Positions 9,793-22,934 of a stretch of DNA of 64,000 nt are shown here, piece by piece. The notes under the pieces were generated by a model. It saw nothing but the letters and a program-made list of their open reading frames with translations. It was not told where the DNA came from and made no database searches. The translations under genes were made by a program, and so were the position numbers. How positions within the stretch are numbered: position 1 is the stretch's first letter; every line of letters begins with the position of its first letter. Source of the stretch: Hedera helix (taxonomy: Eukaryota; Streptophyta; Magnoliopsida; Apiales; Araliaceae); the NCBI GenBank assembly GCA_947179155.2, contig OX359286.1, positions 9,078,501-9,142,500 on the forward strand, given 5' to 3'.

Positions 9793-10538
9793 GGTTTGGG
9801 GAGCAATCCTGCAAATAAGACACACCAAGATTTAGTTCCGGGAAACGACATTGGCAGATGCATGCTAAAGCAAATATTTTTTGTATTTTTGGGTTTTGTA
9901 ATCTTTTCCTGCAAAACAGGGTCAGTGTCCTTTTATTTTAACCAAGGTGATGACATTGTGCAATTTATGATGCTCTCCAAGTTGTTCCTGTAAAACAGGG
10001 GTTAGTACTTTTATTTGGACAAAAGTGGTTGGTACAAAATGATTGACTACAGTATGATATTACGTGCATAAAGTGTAAAAGGGTATGAAGAGACTTTCCA
10101 CGCGACGGGTTTATCTGAGGCTGACCTACCCTAAGTTACTCTCGCGGGCTTTTCGGCATGAAGGTTCCCAGATCTTCGCAACATACTCGAAGGGAATAAA
10201 TCTGATCTTTCAATTGGATTGGATCTGAGTGGATGCTTTTCCTGAGCCTCGCCGGGGAGCACCCCTTTGAGTCCAGTAATCCACATCCGACGGGTTTGCC
10301 TCAGGAGGAGGAACTGCTCAACATACATTCATCATACATTCATCGTACCTCACCGTATGCATATGATGCTAATAAAGTAAAGCTTTTGAAAAGAAATCGC
10401 AATCACACCATTCTCATACACGCAAAAAAGAAATTAACGCAAGCAACGCAACCACTTTTTTAGATTTTTAAAGGATAGGAAAACATCGAGATTTTAACGC
10501 GGCTTAAGCCCTCTACTGTCCCCAGCGGAGTCGCCATC
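9793..10538 (-). mobile_element. Leader fragment of a Tat/Ogre-like gypsy element
   Basis: This stretch lies between the chromovirus 3' LTR and the - strand PBS, so it should be the 5' untranslated leader of the Tat/Ogre-like element, cut off by the chromovirus insertion. No supported coding region is seen; the two short ORFs here do not resemble known proteins. Confidence 0.5.
10518..10536 (-). promoter_or_regulatory. Primer binding site of tRNA-Arg type
   Basis: On the - strand this reads TGGCGACTCCGCTGGGGAC, the tRNA-Arg-type PBS typical of plant Tat/Ogre elements. It lies two bases from the LTR end at 10539 and fixes the element on the - strand. Confidence 0.88.
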
Positions 10539-12721
10539 TGTCGACGCCGGGATTTTCGTCGTTTCGTATTTTTTATATTTAAAATGCCCTTTCCAATTTT
10601 AGCTTTTAGATTAAGATGTGACTTTTGAAAAGGGTCGGCTTAGTGTCGACGGGGTTTTGAAATGTCGAATTTTTATGAGACAATTGACCAGAGTCGCCAG
10701 TTGGTATATTTGAAATGGATGTACCAATTCATCCGAATTTTGTTTCCGTAATCGTGATGGCTCATATGTGACTCTGATTCAATTGGTCCGTGAACCGAGA
10801 TTCATAGAGTTCGAGGGCTTGCTTAAGCGAGGGGAAGGTGTTAGGCACCCCCCGACTTTCGTGAAATACGGTTACCGCAATCTCGATGTTTTTCTATCCT
10901 TTTAAATCTTAAAATGTGTATGTTGCTTGTGTGTGCGTGCGTGCCTAGGTGATGCTTGTGGTGACTTTTTGCATAAAAGTTGCTTTGATTTTATATGGCA
11001 AATGTGTTTTGTCGGGAAAGCGTTTCGACGTCTTTTGACCCACATTACGAGGCTTCGCTTTTTATAAGAAAGATTGATTTTAATTTCGAAAACGTTGAGG
11101 GTTTTTTATTAGATGTCATTTTAGAAAACAATAGTTTTAAACTTTTGTCAAATAGGAATCGAGACTATACATTGCCTTCTAACAGTTAATATAAATAAAA
11201 TGAGGGCAACTTCTAGAACTCTTTAACCCTATGCACAAAGTTTAATGAAAACGTTTATTTATTTTTTTACGAAAACATCTTTTATAACATTTTAAAAACC
11301 AAATGTAGCCTTTTCGTCAAACAAGGATCAAAGTTTCGCCAAAACTCTTAATTTTATAACCTCGTGTGTCTAATATCCTAATTTGATCATTTTTACAAAA
11401 TCTTCGTTATTTGTCTTATTTTTGAAAACCATTGTGGTGTCGTAAATTAAAACAAACATCCCGAAACGTGTCGGGGCTATCCACGGGCATGTGAGACATC
11501 CGGACAACCCCAAACACCCACAATCACATACTTTATTATTACGGGGCCTTAACCCGATCCTGATTCGGTATCGCTTTAAGGCCCAATATTACATTTACAC
11601 AACCACGAATCCCATATGATGATTACATATACCAAAATTGTCCATCATCGGGATTTGATCACGAGGATATCCTCCCTAAGCTCACATTCACCCAAATCGT
11701 TGCACAACCAACACTAAACCAAATCTAACGAGATTTAACATTACTATCACATTACATAACCCAAATATCAACAAATCAACACTACGCATTACTTATAACC
11801 ATAACGAACGAAAAATCAACATACGGATATCATCGGGACGTTAGGAGGAATTATGTTCCGATGGAACCCTCGCTAACGACACCTAATCCATGGGTCATCG
11901 CCATTACAACAACAACTATATCAAATAACCAATCACAATGCTACATTAACAATACAAGCCATATAAACTCAAACAAAAAAATCCTTTTCACCTTGCAAAA
12001 TGCCGACTCAAGCTTCTATATCACAAAATAGATTACACCACAAGATTGCTAACCAATGAACAACAAATGGGATATGTTGCTTGAATCTAACAAACAAAAA
12101 TCGACCTCTCTCTCTCTCTCTCCCGCGATCTCTCTCTCTCCTCTTTTCTTTTTCTTTCTTTTCTTCTTCTTCTCTCGGGTGGAAGAAATGGCGATCTATA
12201 CTGGTTCAGCAGGCAGGCGCAGATGCATCTGCGGCCAGCCGCAGATGCATCTGCGGTTTCCTGTTGTGGCCGTCTCCTCGGCTGCCGTGTGCCGCCCTCA
12301 AGCCGCGCGAAAGTCTTTTTGTCGGCAGCCGCGATTGCATCTGCGGCTGTCCAGCTCATTTTTCTCGAATCTCGTGCCACGCGGTACTAATTCGCCAATT
12401 TCTGCTGTGTTATTTTGGAATGCTGTTCCTTGATACATGAATCAATTCTGGGAATGGTTTCCCGGCATCGAGACCCAACCCTAATGTTGTAATTGCCGTG
12501 GTCCTTGGCCTTCTTTGGCGATCGCATCAGGCTTTGTCTGGATTGTCCGTAGGTCTCGCCTCAGATGACTCAATTCTCGTTTTGCGTTTGACAGCCTTGA
12601 TCGTAAGCCGTGGTGGGAACTGCGTTTTGGCGCCCACCTCTCCTTTTCGTATGTTAGGTCAATTGACGATTTTGCCCTCCTGTCAGGGTTAGTATACAAG
12701 TGTAAAATTTGGGTGTCTACA
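10539..12721 (-). repeat. 5' LTR of a Tat/Ogre-like element (2183 bp)
   Basis: On the - strand it starts TGTAGACACCC at 12721 and ends GTCGACA at 10539, next to the tRNA-Arg PBS. Both terminal motifs are typical of Tat/Ogre LTRs. It holds a CT-rich tract (about 12103-12175) and a strikingly palindromic GC-rich block (12219-12350). ORFs of about 120 residues that overlap these are products of the composition, not genes. Confidence 0.85.
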
Positions 12722-14593
12722 TAATGTATAAAAATACTTTATTTATGCATGATTTTTACCAACCAACTTATAAGTCGGTGGCATGATAAGTCGACGAAAT
12801 TGATTGTATATCTAAAGTTCGTTAAGTGCTTTGTTTATAAAAGGAGAAGAAATAAAGAATAAAAGAAAAACAAAGGAAATAAAAACACAACCAAAATAAA
12901 TTGGTGGAAAATTAGAAAATAATTAAAATAATTATTCTAAATAATTTTTAAATACATATCTAGGAATTATATGATTTATGGAATAATTAGGTTGTGAAGT
13001 TGGTAATTAAAAATGGAGAATTGTTGGAAAGTTGGCTACTGTTGCCGGAAAAGAAAAGGAAGAAGAAAAGGGCACCCACGCATTGTGTGAGGCCATATAT
13101 TTTTTTTAGACGCTGCGATAAAAACGGCGTCGTTTTGGCAATGTAGGGCAGGTCGCGCCATGCGTGGTAGAAAATTCCGGAAGAAGGGCCGAAAACACGT
13201 TGTTTGGCGTCGACTGTGGGGGGGCCGTGCACTATGCGCGGCCGACGAATTGAATGGAAATGACGATTATGCCCTTGGCCTTTTCAATTAATACCGACCG
13301 TGTCCTTTTATCACGAAAATTACGGTTATACCCCTGGACTTTTCGAGAAATTCCGGTTGAGTCCCTAAGGGCGCAAAAATTTCCAAAATGCCCCCCAGAA
13401 ATTATTTTTTTTTTCGCTAAAACCCAGAAATTATTTTTAATTGAAATAAATGTTTAAAAATCACAGAAAATTATAGAAAAAAATACTAAAAATATAGAAA
13501 TGATGTTTGGGCATTAAATTTAATATTTTTGTAAAAATATTAAATATTGGGGATTAATATTTAAATATTTTAAATATTAATCTATTAAATTTAAAGGTTT
13601 AAAAATGGTTAAATAAAATTTTTGGACAACCAAATATACTAAATTGTATCCGGTGAGTCAGGTTGTCTGCATTTAAGGTGTTTTATATGAAGTTAAATGA
13701 ATATTTTTAAGAAACTAGGTTAATATAATTAACCTTATTATTTAATAATTGACCCGGTACCCTAAAATAAATCGTCGGGTAGGGTTAATTACGATATAGA
13801 TGATATTAATTAATTAAATTAATATTATGAGAGGATAAATAATTATTATTTGATTATTTTATGATCATAGGTTGATCGAGATAGGGTTTTTAAGCTATCA
13901 ATTAAATAATTGGACATACAGGCAAGTTCTTCAGTCCTTTTATGTTAAATGTCGGACTGTTATGATATGTAATTTTTGTTTTAAATGCATACCAATTATG
14001 TGTTATGCGATACGTGATTAATGTGGCAACAATATGTACTTTGTGAAATGAGATGAATATATTTGAGATATAATGCCTGAATAGAAGCACACCACATGAT
14101 GTATGACACACACCGAGCATGTTAAGATATGTGCTACGTGAAGCATGAAAGGTGTTAACTGTTGAACTTGCTGAGCCGTTGTGCTCACTACTTGTTTAAT
14201 AAACGTTTTAGCAGGAAATAAATAAATTTCAAGAATTTCAGATTATGTAGAGACGGTTTACCATGGAAGGTTGTGACTGTTATTATATTATAAATCGATG
14301 TGGATAAATTGCCAAGTTACTTTGATATACTATATGTACAGATAAGTTGGATCTGAATATGATGAGTAGAGTTTAAACTGTGAACTGTAATTGTTCAACA
14401 TGAATATTATGATAGAGACTATTATATGTCTGACAATGAAAATTTGGTAATTGATGACGATAATGTCAATAAATGAATTAATTAAGGTGATTAAAGATTT
14501 ATTAACAAACCGAAATTTGGACGTAAAGAAAATAATGTTTAATAAATATGGAATTTAAGGTAATAAAGAGGGTCGAATTTCAGGGTCGTTACA
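12722..14593 (+). repeat. Truncated chromovirus LTR, left part missing
   Basis: It ends in GGGTCGTTACA, a variant of the LTR end at 9792. It shares with the 3907-bp LTR the AAAACGGCGTCGTTTT block (13121-13136), GCGC-CAT-GCG palindromes, the ACAGGCAAGTTCTTCAG donor block (13918) and the TTGCTGAGC...GCTCAC block (14167-14189). The LTR start is absent; the Tat/Ogre-like LTR abuts it on the left and probably inserted into it. No PBS follows, so it is a 3' or solo LTR. Confidence 0.72.
13922..14214 (+). other. Candidate GC-AG intron in truncated LTR
   Basis: The donor ACAG|GCAAGTT is at 13918-13928 and the acceptor TTTTAGCAG ends at 14214, with GCTCAC about 30 bases before it. Length 293 bp. It keeps the same signals as the other LTRs despite little similarity in between. 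Confidence 0.42.
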
Positions 14594-15825
14594 AGTTATT
14601 TACCGATCCTCATTCAGATAAATAGATCATTATTACTACTATGTTAAGTTTTAAACAATTCTAAGTTTAATCAAAGTAAAGACATAACAAGAGAATGTGA
14701 TAAAACTTGATAATATTTATATAATATTCTTTTACATGTGTGGAACTTGTTCTTATTACAAAATGTCATTATGACTACAGTTAAGAACAAGTAAGGAAAG
14801 CAGTAAACTAGTCTACACATTTCTTCTTTCATTTCTTCTTTTAGTCGGAGCTCTCTGGTTTGTCTGCAATTTAGGTTTATGCAAGAGTGAGCTAAGATGC
14901 TCAGCAAGTCTTAAACACATAGCATATAAATGAACTCACACCGATATGGATTGTAAGGATTCATGGCACAACAATTGATATAACAAATGTTCTTAACATA
15001 GTAAGACTGAGTGGTGGTTAGACCTCGAACTGTTCTTTGTCTTTCGACTTAGAACATTTTACAGTGGATATATAAAGGGGATCAACCTAACGATATCATA
15101 TGTTATGCATAACATAATATACACTGGACTAATTACGAATAGTGATACATACTTATTCATCTCAGTTTACTTAACATGTCAAGATTGCCCCAAGCAATAA
15201 CTCACATATCAAAGATTTATAACACGTTACTTGTAAAAAATGTATAAATCACATAAAAAGCAAGTAAACAATGGTTAAGGATAAAAAAACTTGTCTTAAG
15301 CACAATTTAGGGTTTTCCGGTAATCACTTAAAGTGTCTATATAAAGGGTTTTGCATACTGAATGTTAGTTCAACAAAATTTCTTGTTCTATAATTGTTTT
15401 TATACCTAAACTAGACTATTTTCATTGGCAGAATGTTTAGGAGGTATGGCTAACTCAAAACCTTAAATTTTAGTACAAGGATCCGAGGGCCTTTAAAAAA
15501 TTTCAGCTTTGACGCCCTTTCCGATAACTGCCATAGCTTTTTCATATGAAAATATTTTGAAGTGATTCTTGAGTCTAAATTGCTTATAATTTCATGATAT
15601 ACAACTTTTATTTGCATTGCTAAGGCAGATTCGGATTTTAAATTTTTGAAAAATGGCAAAAACAGACGGTGAGCTTGCTTTGATCAAAACTTTTAAGGTT
15701 AACCATGTGAAACATGGTACCGATTGCTTTAACTCTTTAAAAAACCATGTTATAAGATTCAATAACACTTAATAACTTAAAAATAATAAATCATAAACCT
15801 TCACATAGAAAGATTCATGACGTTT

Positions 15826-16198
15826 GCTCAAGAATACACGAAGAACGGATAAACTATATATGGTAACTACTATGTTCTTGAGCTTTTGGTTTTCGTACTT
15901 GAAATAATTTGAGCATTATAACTTCTTACATAAGTGATTATTACACTTTATAATTGACAAAATTTGGTCATTATAACAGCTTGCATAATTGATTAAATAA
16001 TTTATAAAAATGCTCAAGAACATACGAAGATCACGGAGAACAGATAAATCGTACATGGTAACGACATATGTTCATTGAGCTTTAAACTACGAATTGAAAT
16101 TCGACATTATACCTACTACAACATGTAGAAAGGCTCAAGAACACGTGAAGAACACGGAGAACGACAATCGTACATGGCTACGACTCGCATTCTTGAGC
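15826..16198. repeat. Three copies of an imperfect palindrome with GCTCAAGAA arms
   Basis: Copies at 15826-15883, 16012-16080 and 16133-16198 each open with GCTCAAGA and close with TCTTGAGC or a close variant, and share an inner block with GTACATGG in the last two. Each could fold as a hairpin of about 60-70 bases. Confidence 0.7.
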
Positions 16199-16680
16199 TT
16201 TTAAAAAATTAAAGACGAAAGAAAAATTGAACATAATAACTACTAGAGATTGTACCTTTAGTGTTTGTAAGCTTTAGCTATTTCTTTGCAATTTCCAATG
16301 TAGTAACTCACTAGAACTCTCTCTCAATACATGTATAGATTTGATACTTGAATTTTTTTTCTTTGAAAAATGATGAGAAAAATGAAGAGGTTAGCTTCCT
16401 ATTTATAGAAAAACCAAGTTTCATTAATTGCATTTTTACCCCGACTTATTACACTTTGCACCCTATCGCTTACATCATCTCTTACATCACCCTTCTTCTG
16501 ATTTGTCAATTCATTTTCACCTAGATTTAGCTCCAAACAAATCATGCTAGTTCTTTTCCAGTTAGTGTAATCGTGCTAGTTTTCCCTAGTTTGGTTACAC
16601 TAACTTAGTTACACATAACCTAGTTTGATTTCAACTAATTAATTAAATAGTATAATACATTAGTATTTATACGTATTTCT

Positions 16681-16860
16681 TTCGTATAATACATTGTATA
16701 ATATTTGTATTCTATTGATATTATACATCATATTATTCTCGTATTAATCTCGTATAATCTTTCGTATAATACATTGTATAATATTCGTATTCTACTGGTA
16801 TTATACATCGTATTATTTCAGTATTAATCTCGTATAATCTTTCGTATAATTCTCGTATTA
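16681..16860. repeat. 80-bp tandem repeat, about 2.2 copies
   Basis: TTCGTATAATACATTG recurs at 16681 and 16761, and TTCGTATAAT again at 16841, giving an 80-bp period. The repeat is rich in GTATAAT motifs. Confidence 0.8.
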
Positions 16861-18098
16861 TACATTACAGTATACTTTTATTATTCTTCGTATTCCAACT
16901 AAATGGTTAATTTCTACTGATTTAAAATTTTGATATTACTGAGTTTTGTTTCGTATAAACACTATTCTGTGAAGTGAAAAGTCCAAAAGACTTGACATAT
17001 TTTTCAAAATTATCTTTCATTAATAACTTATTAACTTAACTTATAATAAGGCCAATTTGCATATTATTAACTTCATAGTTTCTACGAACCTTTCCAGTTC
17101 CATATTTAATAAATCTCAATTTCCAATATCTCCAATAATCAAAATGCTCACTTTTTCCATAACCCGCTTTCTCGAAAAGCAAACCTCGATCGGATTACCA
17201 AAATCCATCATTTTTACCCTTTTATGCTCATAATACCTTTATTACGACTTTTACGTCCTTTACCTGTTTACTTAGCACACACAATACTAATTTGCATCAC
17301 ACTTGCATACTACATTCTTTTTATTCATTCTCGGGCTATTCCATTTCTGTCTTTACACGTCATAATAAATGATTATCTTATTTCGATCCAAAAATATCAA
17401 TTTCTTAATAAAAAAAAACCCCCAAACATTCATAAATCATTATCTTCCATCCTTAATAAACCGATTAGGTCATACAATTTCTTCTTCACTGCACTTACAT
17501 ACATACCTTAACTTGTCATTTTCATATCCTCGCCTATCCAGGCCTATTCATTAAGTTCACTGTCAATATCCATAACTAACGCATCAATTCAAATACACCT
17601 TACTCATTTAATTTATTTTCTAATTTTAGCTTTTCTTTCTCTATCTGCTCAAATACATACATATACACATATTCAACTCTTCAATCTTTTACCTGCTGAC
17701 ACCTAATATCATGTCTTACAATAAATCCTTTCAAATTACCTTCTTGTAGGTATTACAGTAAATCGTTTATCTCCAATTCGTTATATTACCATTTAACCAT
17801 CATAATTCTGTATTTATCATAATCTCATATTTATCATAATTTCATTATTAGTTACATCATCAATGCATTTTTAAATAGCTAACTGATCCATATAAGATCT
17901 ATAGACTCTCATTCAAATTAAGAGTCCTTCTTACTATTTCAACCACACAGGTCATTTATATCACATTGCTTATATAATAATTCACATTAATCACTTATCA
18001 TTAAACTCTATTCTTCAAATCTAGGTTTTATCACATAACCTTTACTTAATTAATCATAATCATCATTTGGAACTCTTATAAAAACCTGGGGTGTCACA

Positions 18099-19025
18099 TG
18101 TTCCTTGCACAACTTATCTGTGGGGGAAAAAGGCTTAAACTCAGTAAAATAACTTCCCAATCTAAGTTGAACAATTTCAAAGGTTTGATAGTTCTTTTCT
18201 TTCAATATCTTCTTCTCCTCTCAGAACCTTCTTCGTCTCAAAATTTCTTCATCCCTCATTCATTTTTCTTTTTTTCTCCCAAAAAAGTCACAACCCTTGA
18301 ATTTGTGATCAACTAGGATTGTATATTTGAAGTTTTCTCCATTAAAAGTCACATTTTCTCTCATGACTAGATCTGTAATCTAGTCATTTTATTGGAGTTT
18401 GCTATCATCTTTATTTCCAAACATTCCTATACACAAGAATAAAATTTCAATTCCTTCAAAGAAAGTGAGTTTTTCATAGTTTAATAACCAAAGAAAGAGA
18501 TGTGGGAAGTGAATTTTGGAAGAGATAGTAAATGAGTATAATGTAAAAAAAATGTTATTTTCAGTATCATTTTTCATCGTACCAAATAAACAATGAAAAG
18601 CAAACAATTTTTCTAGAATATCATTTACATAAAAATGTTTTGAAAAATATTTTCTGGAAAAAGGTTTTACTATAAAAAAATAAAGTCGAAGTTATATATC
18701 AAATAATGGGAGAGGGAGAAAAAAAAATCAACTTTCTTAAAGCTATGTCACTCTTTTTTTTCATTCTTTTTCAATTTCATGTTTTATTTTTACTCCCCCA
18801 CTCTCACATAACTTCTCCTTTAACTTTAACTCTTTTTTTCTTCTTCTTTCTTTTGTTTCCACACGTAGTGTGTGTCAAGTTAATAGTAGTCATTTAGAAG
18901 AGATGTAATGAAAATGTGACCGTAACTTTCTTTACTTGTGAGTTAAAAAGAGAAAAAAGCATAAATGGAATTAAAATTTTAAGGTTTGATATTTTACATA
19001 TAGAATATAAATAATGATTTTTTAA
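18099..19025. other. AT-rich spacer, nothing recognised
   Basis: No coding region, RNA gene or terminal repeat was recognised. It is probably older flanking DNA between the - strand LTR and the MULE. Confidence 0.5.
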
Positions 19026-19205
19026 GGTAAAATGTCACTTTTGTCCCTCCAAGTTGCCACGCACTTCCAAAGTCATCATCGAAGTACATTTTTTGTCAAC
19101 TTAAACCTCCAAGTGGCAATTGATGTTATTTCAGTTCCTTTTACCCAATTTAAGAAGAAACCCAAACTTAAATTGACACGTTCCATTTTTTCAAGAGCAA
19201 AAATA
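19026..19205. repeat. Left terminal inverted repeat of the MULE
   Basis: It matches the reverse complement of about 41080-41262 with scattered substitutions, including shared CGAAGTACATTTTTTGTCAA and TTTAAGAAGAAAC blocks. Confidence 0.82.
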
Positions 19206-19240
19206 TCTTTTAACTTTGTTGTGTTTGTAATATATATCAG

Positions 19241-19709
19241 ATGAAGTGTCATAAGTCATCTAAGCCCCCAACATCTTCTTCATCGTCTCTCAAAATCAAA
19301 TTAGAAGAGGAGATTGCTGCCATGAATGTTTTATACAATTGTCAAAGTCGAGCTCAACTAAAAACATCATGGACGGAGACAAACCCAAGAGGAAGGTTTT
19401 TAACATGTCTTAACTTTGGAAAAGTAAGTGTGTTAGGGTTTCAATTTAACTCAAATCTCTTCCATTATCTTTACTTTCGCATAAATTTGAAAACTTCTGT
19501 ATTTACAAAGCAATGCAAGTGGGTTTTTTGGTTAGTACGATCCTCCTATGTATGAAAGATCAAAGCAAATAATCCCTGGATTACTTCGAAAGATTAACGT
19601 AATGGAACAAGAGTTAGAGAATAGGCGTGCAATACGCAACAGTGGAAGAAGAAAATTAATTATTATACTTGTTTGTTCTTCGCTATTGTTATTAATCATG
19701 TTATTGTAA
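19241..19709 (+). pseudogene. GRF-type zinc-finger protein gene, decayed, MULE-borne
   Basis: Exon 1 (19241-19423) encodes a Ser-rich N-terminus and a GRF zinc-finger core: a Cys, TSWTETNP, GRF and a further Cys. It ends at a GTAAGT donor in phase 0. After an intron (19424-19510), exon 2 gives QCKWVFW, then needs a one-base shift near 19532-19538 to continue as DPPMYERSK, a coiled-coil stretch, a basic patch and a hydrophobic C-terminal membrane segment ending at TAA 19707-19709. This GRF, coiled coil, tail anchor order is common in small plant GRF proteins. Defects: the first Cys of the Cys-x-Cys pair reads Tyr, NPGRRF reads NPRGRF, and exon 2 is frameshifted. It lies just inside the MULE's left TIR and points toward the transposase, so it may be the element's second gene. 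Confidence 0.62.
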
Positions 19710-20126
19710 ATTGGAAGTGGATGATTTTTAGTTGCTTGCTTTGTAATGGAAGTTGTTGGGTGTAATGAAAACTTTTGATGTTATCCTGAGTTTATTTTAA
19801 ATGGATTTTTTGTTGCCCTTGTTAGGTCATTTTCTTTGACGTTGGGTGTAATGAAAGTTTTGGAGTTGAACTAGTTACTTTGTAATGGAAGTTGATCTGG
19901 CCATTTGTTGCAAACCACTATTGAAATCTATGTGATAAATTTTGTTGGCCAAACGTGTAGAAGGACATTCTGTCAAATGAAATTGGTACAAAACGTGCAT
20001 TAGTAAAAATGAAAACATGCATTTGGAAAACTAAAAATGTGCTGTGTACTACTGCAACACATAATAACACCTCAAAGTTAAAGCATAACTTGATTTCCAT
20101 ACAAACCCAAATGTCATCAACACAAT

Positions 20127-20195
<69 letters not shown>

Positions 20196-20369
20196 CCCAA
20201 CATACAAAAACCCATAACTTGATTTCCATATAAACCCAAATGTCATCAACTTACAAAAACATAATAATAATTATCCCGAGTTTGGACACTTCATGTATAA
20301 ACATAGAGTATTGTTTCTCAACTAACAAAAAAAACATTCTTTGCTCAATAGATTTAAGTCTATATAGTG
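19710..20369. other. MULE interior with duplicated block around a microsatellite
   Basis: A 37-bp block starting CATAACTTGATTTCC occurs at 20084-20120 and 20213-20249, either side of an (AAC)n(AAT)n microsatellite (about 20125-20195). Poly-Tyr and poly-Ile ORFs here come from the microsatellite. The - strand LTR inserts at 20370. Confidence 0.7.
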
Positions 20370-22896
20370 TGATGCCCCCAAATCCGGGTCCCTTGGACTA
20401 CAGACTCAGTGCTCACGATACTACTCTACCCTGTCATCACATCCATTCAATTCTAAATAAAATAACTTAATTTACATTAAAACATAACTATTCCCTAGTT
20501 TACAGACCTTTAAACATTACAAAACATTTACAATATATCCTTTTACAACATTACATTTACAACAGCTCTGAACCTAAGCATTTATTACTTGCTAGCCTTT
20601 CCCTTTCCCTTATATGTTCCTGATCCCTCGGCCTGTTCAGGATTAGCTAAAATATCATGTTAAAGTAAGGGTGAACATAAAATAGCTCAGCAAATACATT
20701 ATCAAATAATGACATGATATTTCTGAATAATGAAATGAAATCTGATGCAACAATGCTGTGACGTTAACAGTTCTGAAAATAGACTTGAGAATATAACATG
20801 AAACTTTGCATGATTAATTTGAAAATATGAACTTGCTAGCTGTACGGTCATAAGACCAAGAACACGTTACGAATAATACCAATCATGAAGACTGATACTG
20901 CCCATTTTAGTCATAAAACTGCATTACATTTCAGTTGTGTACTCTAGGTGATCAGCCTATCGTACTTTTATATTATGCACAACATAAACATCTAATGACG
21001 CAACCACGCAAAATTCATATTTTCTTTTACCTTTACCCCTTTTTTATTAGGATTGTTTTGTTATAGCATTTCGTAGATTCTGCTCCACAACAATATAGAT
21101 TTGAGAACATAACAATGAATATATGACTTCAATATGAATTATCACATATGTCTAGCCAAATCGAGAATGGCATAGACCTTTCTCAAAATAGTTCAGTAAA
21201 TAATGAACTTCAAATGATGTACATGAATACATAACGCATATAACTGCTCAATGGACTACAAATGGAAGTTCGAATAGAACACTTTCCTTTGTTCTCGTTT
21301 ACGCTTACAGTTAATATATTATCCCGTTTATGTCCTACACAATCATAATGTGGTTCATACATTAGTTGTATGTATTTATATGCCTTACCTTGATATACAA
21401 GTTATTATTTTCCTTTACATGCTATTATTTTTCTTTACACGCTATTTTTGGCCCATTTCTACACAACTTGATTCTAACACTTAATTTAGTACATATAACA
21501 CATAGATGACTTGTCTAGGCCCTCAAAAATGTTAAAAGTTTTCAAATGACTTTACTTTCACGAAAACTCAATTTTAGGTGCCAGTAGACGTTTTTAAACA
21601 TTTAAAACTCACATTTGTCGCCATAAACGCCAAATAACTTCCAGAATAACACTAACACGTGTATTTACATAAAACATAGTTGTTTAGATTCTTTTTACCT
21701 TTAATTACTCAAAATGGTCAAAACTCACACATTGGTGAAATTTTGCCAACTTTTCAAAACTTAACCTTAAACCTTCCTTAAGTTATTGAACTCTACACCA
21801 CATATACATTAACATATGCTCATATAGCAACTTTGTACGTCTATATCACTTATATATGCACCTTCCAAAATACTTTACAGATTATGATTTGGTTTACATG
21901 CAAGGTATAGTCTAATATTGTAATTTTTCTACACAAGTCCTGCTTTTAAACCTTTACATATCTTATGATGCTATCTAGCATGAATTTTCACATGTATCAA
22001 ACATGTTCAACACTTCCAACTAGGTTTTCACAAAAATATCTAACAAATAATACATGATCTTTCACAAATCATGCTTCCTAGCCATAAATTCAAGCACGAA
22101 TAGTCCACCACCTTTGTAGTACAACTTTTAAGCTTAGGGTTTCTTCATGTTTCAAGCATGTAGCACATAACTCACATAAATCTTACATCTAGCCATAAAT
22201 ACATGCATGGATACACCTATTCTTGCATTTAAACACAAAAATACTAAGTTTTATGGCTAGAACATCGTTATACCTTCTTTGAGCTTTTCTTCTTCTAGCT
22301 ATAAAGCTTGTTAAAGATGGATGATCTATTTTGATGGCTTGTTTTCACTTCTCTTGCATTCTTTCTTTGTAATCTAGCAATTTTTCTAGCAACCCTAGTT
22401 CTTCTTTATTCTTTCTTCAAACTCTCTCACACTTAAGCAACTTGGAATGAGAAATGAAGATGAAATATGAATACATAGCTATACTTACAAATTATATACA
22501 TACATAAGTTGTATGTAATAATCCAACAACTAACCATGTTATAGTTAGCTTAACCTATGCATAGTCAAGGTTATTCAAGACATTTTCCATTGATTAGTAA
22601 GGGAAAATGGACATTATATCAAATTAGGACACTAAGGTCATTTCTTAAGTTGTCAAGGGTATGTTGGACCTTAGCCAAAAACTCTAGGCAATTTAATTCC
22701 AATAAATCATAATTTGCTTATTTCTTATCCATTTCAAGTCCTTTTTAATCCAAAATTATTTCATTAAACTTGAATTTTATTCTTTAATTAAATAATCCAT
22801 AAATAGTTTGTCCCATAACACTTGTCACACTTCAAAAAATTAATTTTATTAATTAATTATAATATTTACAATATTTATAAATTTCATGTCATTACA
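20370..22896 (-). repeat. 3' LTR (2527 bp) of the - strand chromovirus
   Basis: On the - strand it begins TGTAATGACATG after the PPT and ends in GGGGGCATCA. It keeps the TTTGCTGAGC block and an ATTTTAG acceptor (AG at 20647-20648), followed by a frame reading PEQAEGSG...KGKGK and a stop. The donor equivalent near 21278-21298 reads GGAAAGT, so it looks decayed. Confidence 0.85.
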
Positions 22897-22911
22897 TTCT
22901 TCCCTCCTTAT
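22897..22911 (-). promoter_or_regulatory. Polypurine tract of the - strand chromovirus
   Basis: On the - strand it reads ATAAGGAGGGAAGAA immediately before the LTR start, matching the PPT at 5871-5885. Confidence 0.85.
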
Positions 22912-22934
22912 AATAATTCTGTCCCCAAAATCAC

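Larger units (their letters stand above)
14597..18098 (-). repeat. Chromovirus LTR on the - strand, about 3.5 kb
   Basis: On the - strand it starts TGTGACACCCC at 18098. The conserved TTGCTGAGC...GCTCACTCTTGC block and an AAATTGCAG acceptor (AG at 14864-14865) lie about 270 bases from its other end, as in related LTRs. The left boundary is inferred from that distance; no clean CA end or target duplication was found, so this end may be truncated. It contains three imperfect palindromes at 15826-16198 and an 80-bp tandem repeat at 16681-16860. No gene is supported. Confidence 0.65.

Noticed and set aside
12056..12440. Overlapping ORFs of about 120 codons in the Tat/Ogre-like LTR
   Set aside because: Low-complexity Ser/Leu/Phe products of CT repeats and palindromes, open in three frames at once.
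14594..14597. AGTT after the LTR end at 14593, shared with the AGTTGG before the PBS at 27427
   Set aside because: Only four bases match before the sequences diverge, so a PBS remnant is not supported.
19918..20249. ORFs with poly-Tyr, poly-Cys and poly-Ile runs
   Set aside because: Translations of the (AAC)n(AAT)n microsatellite.
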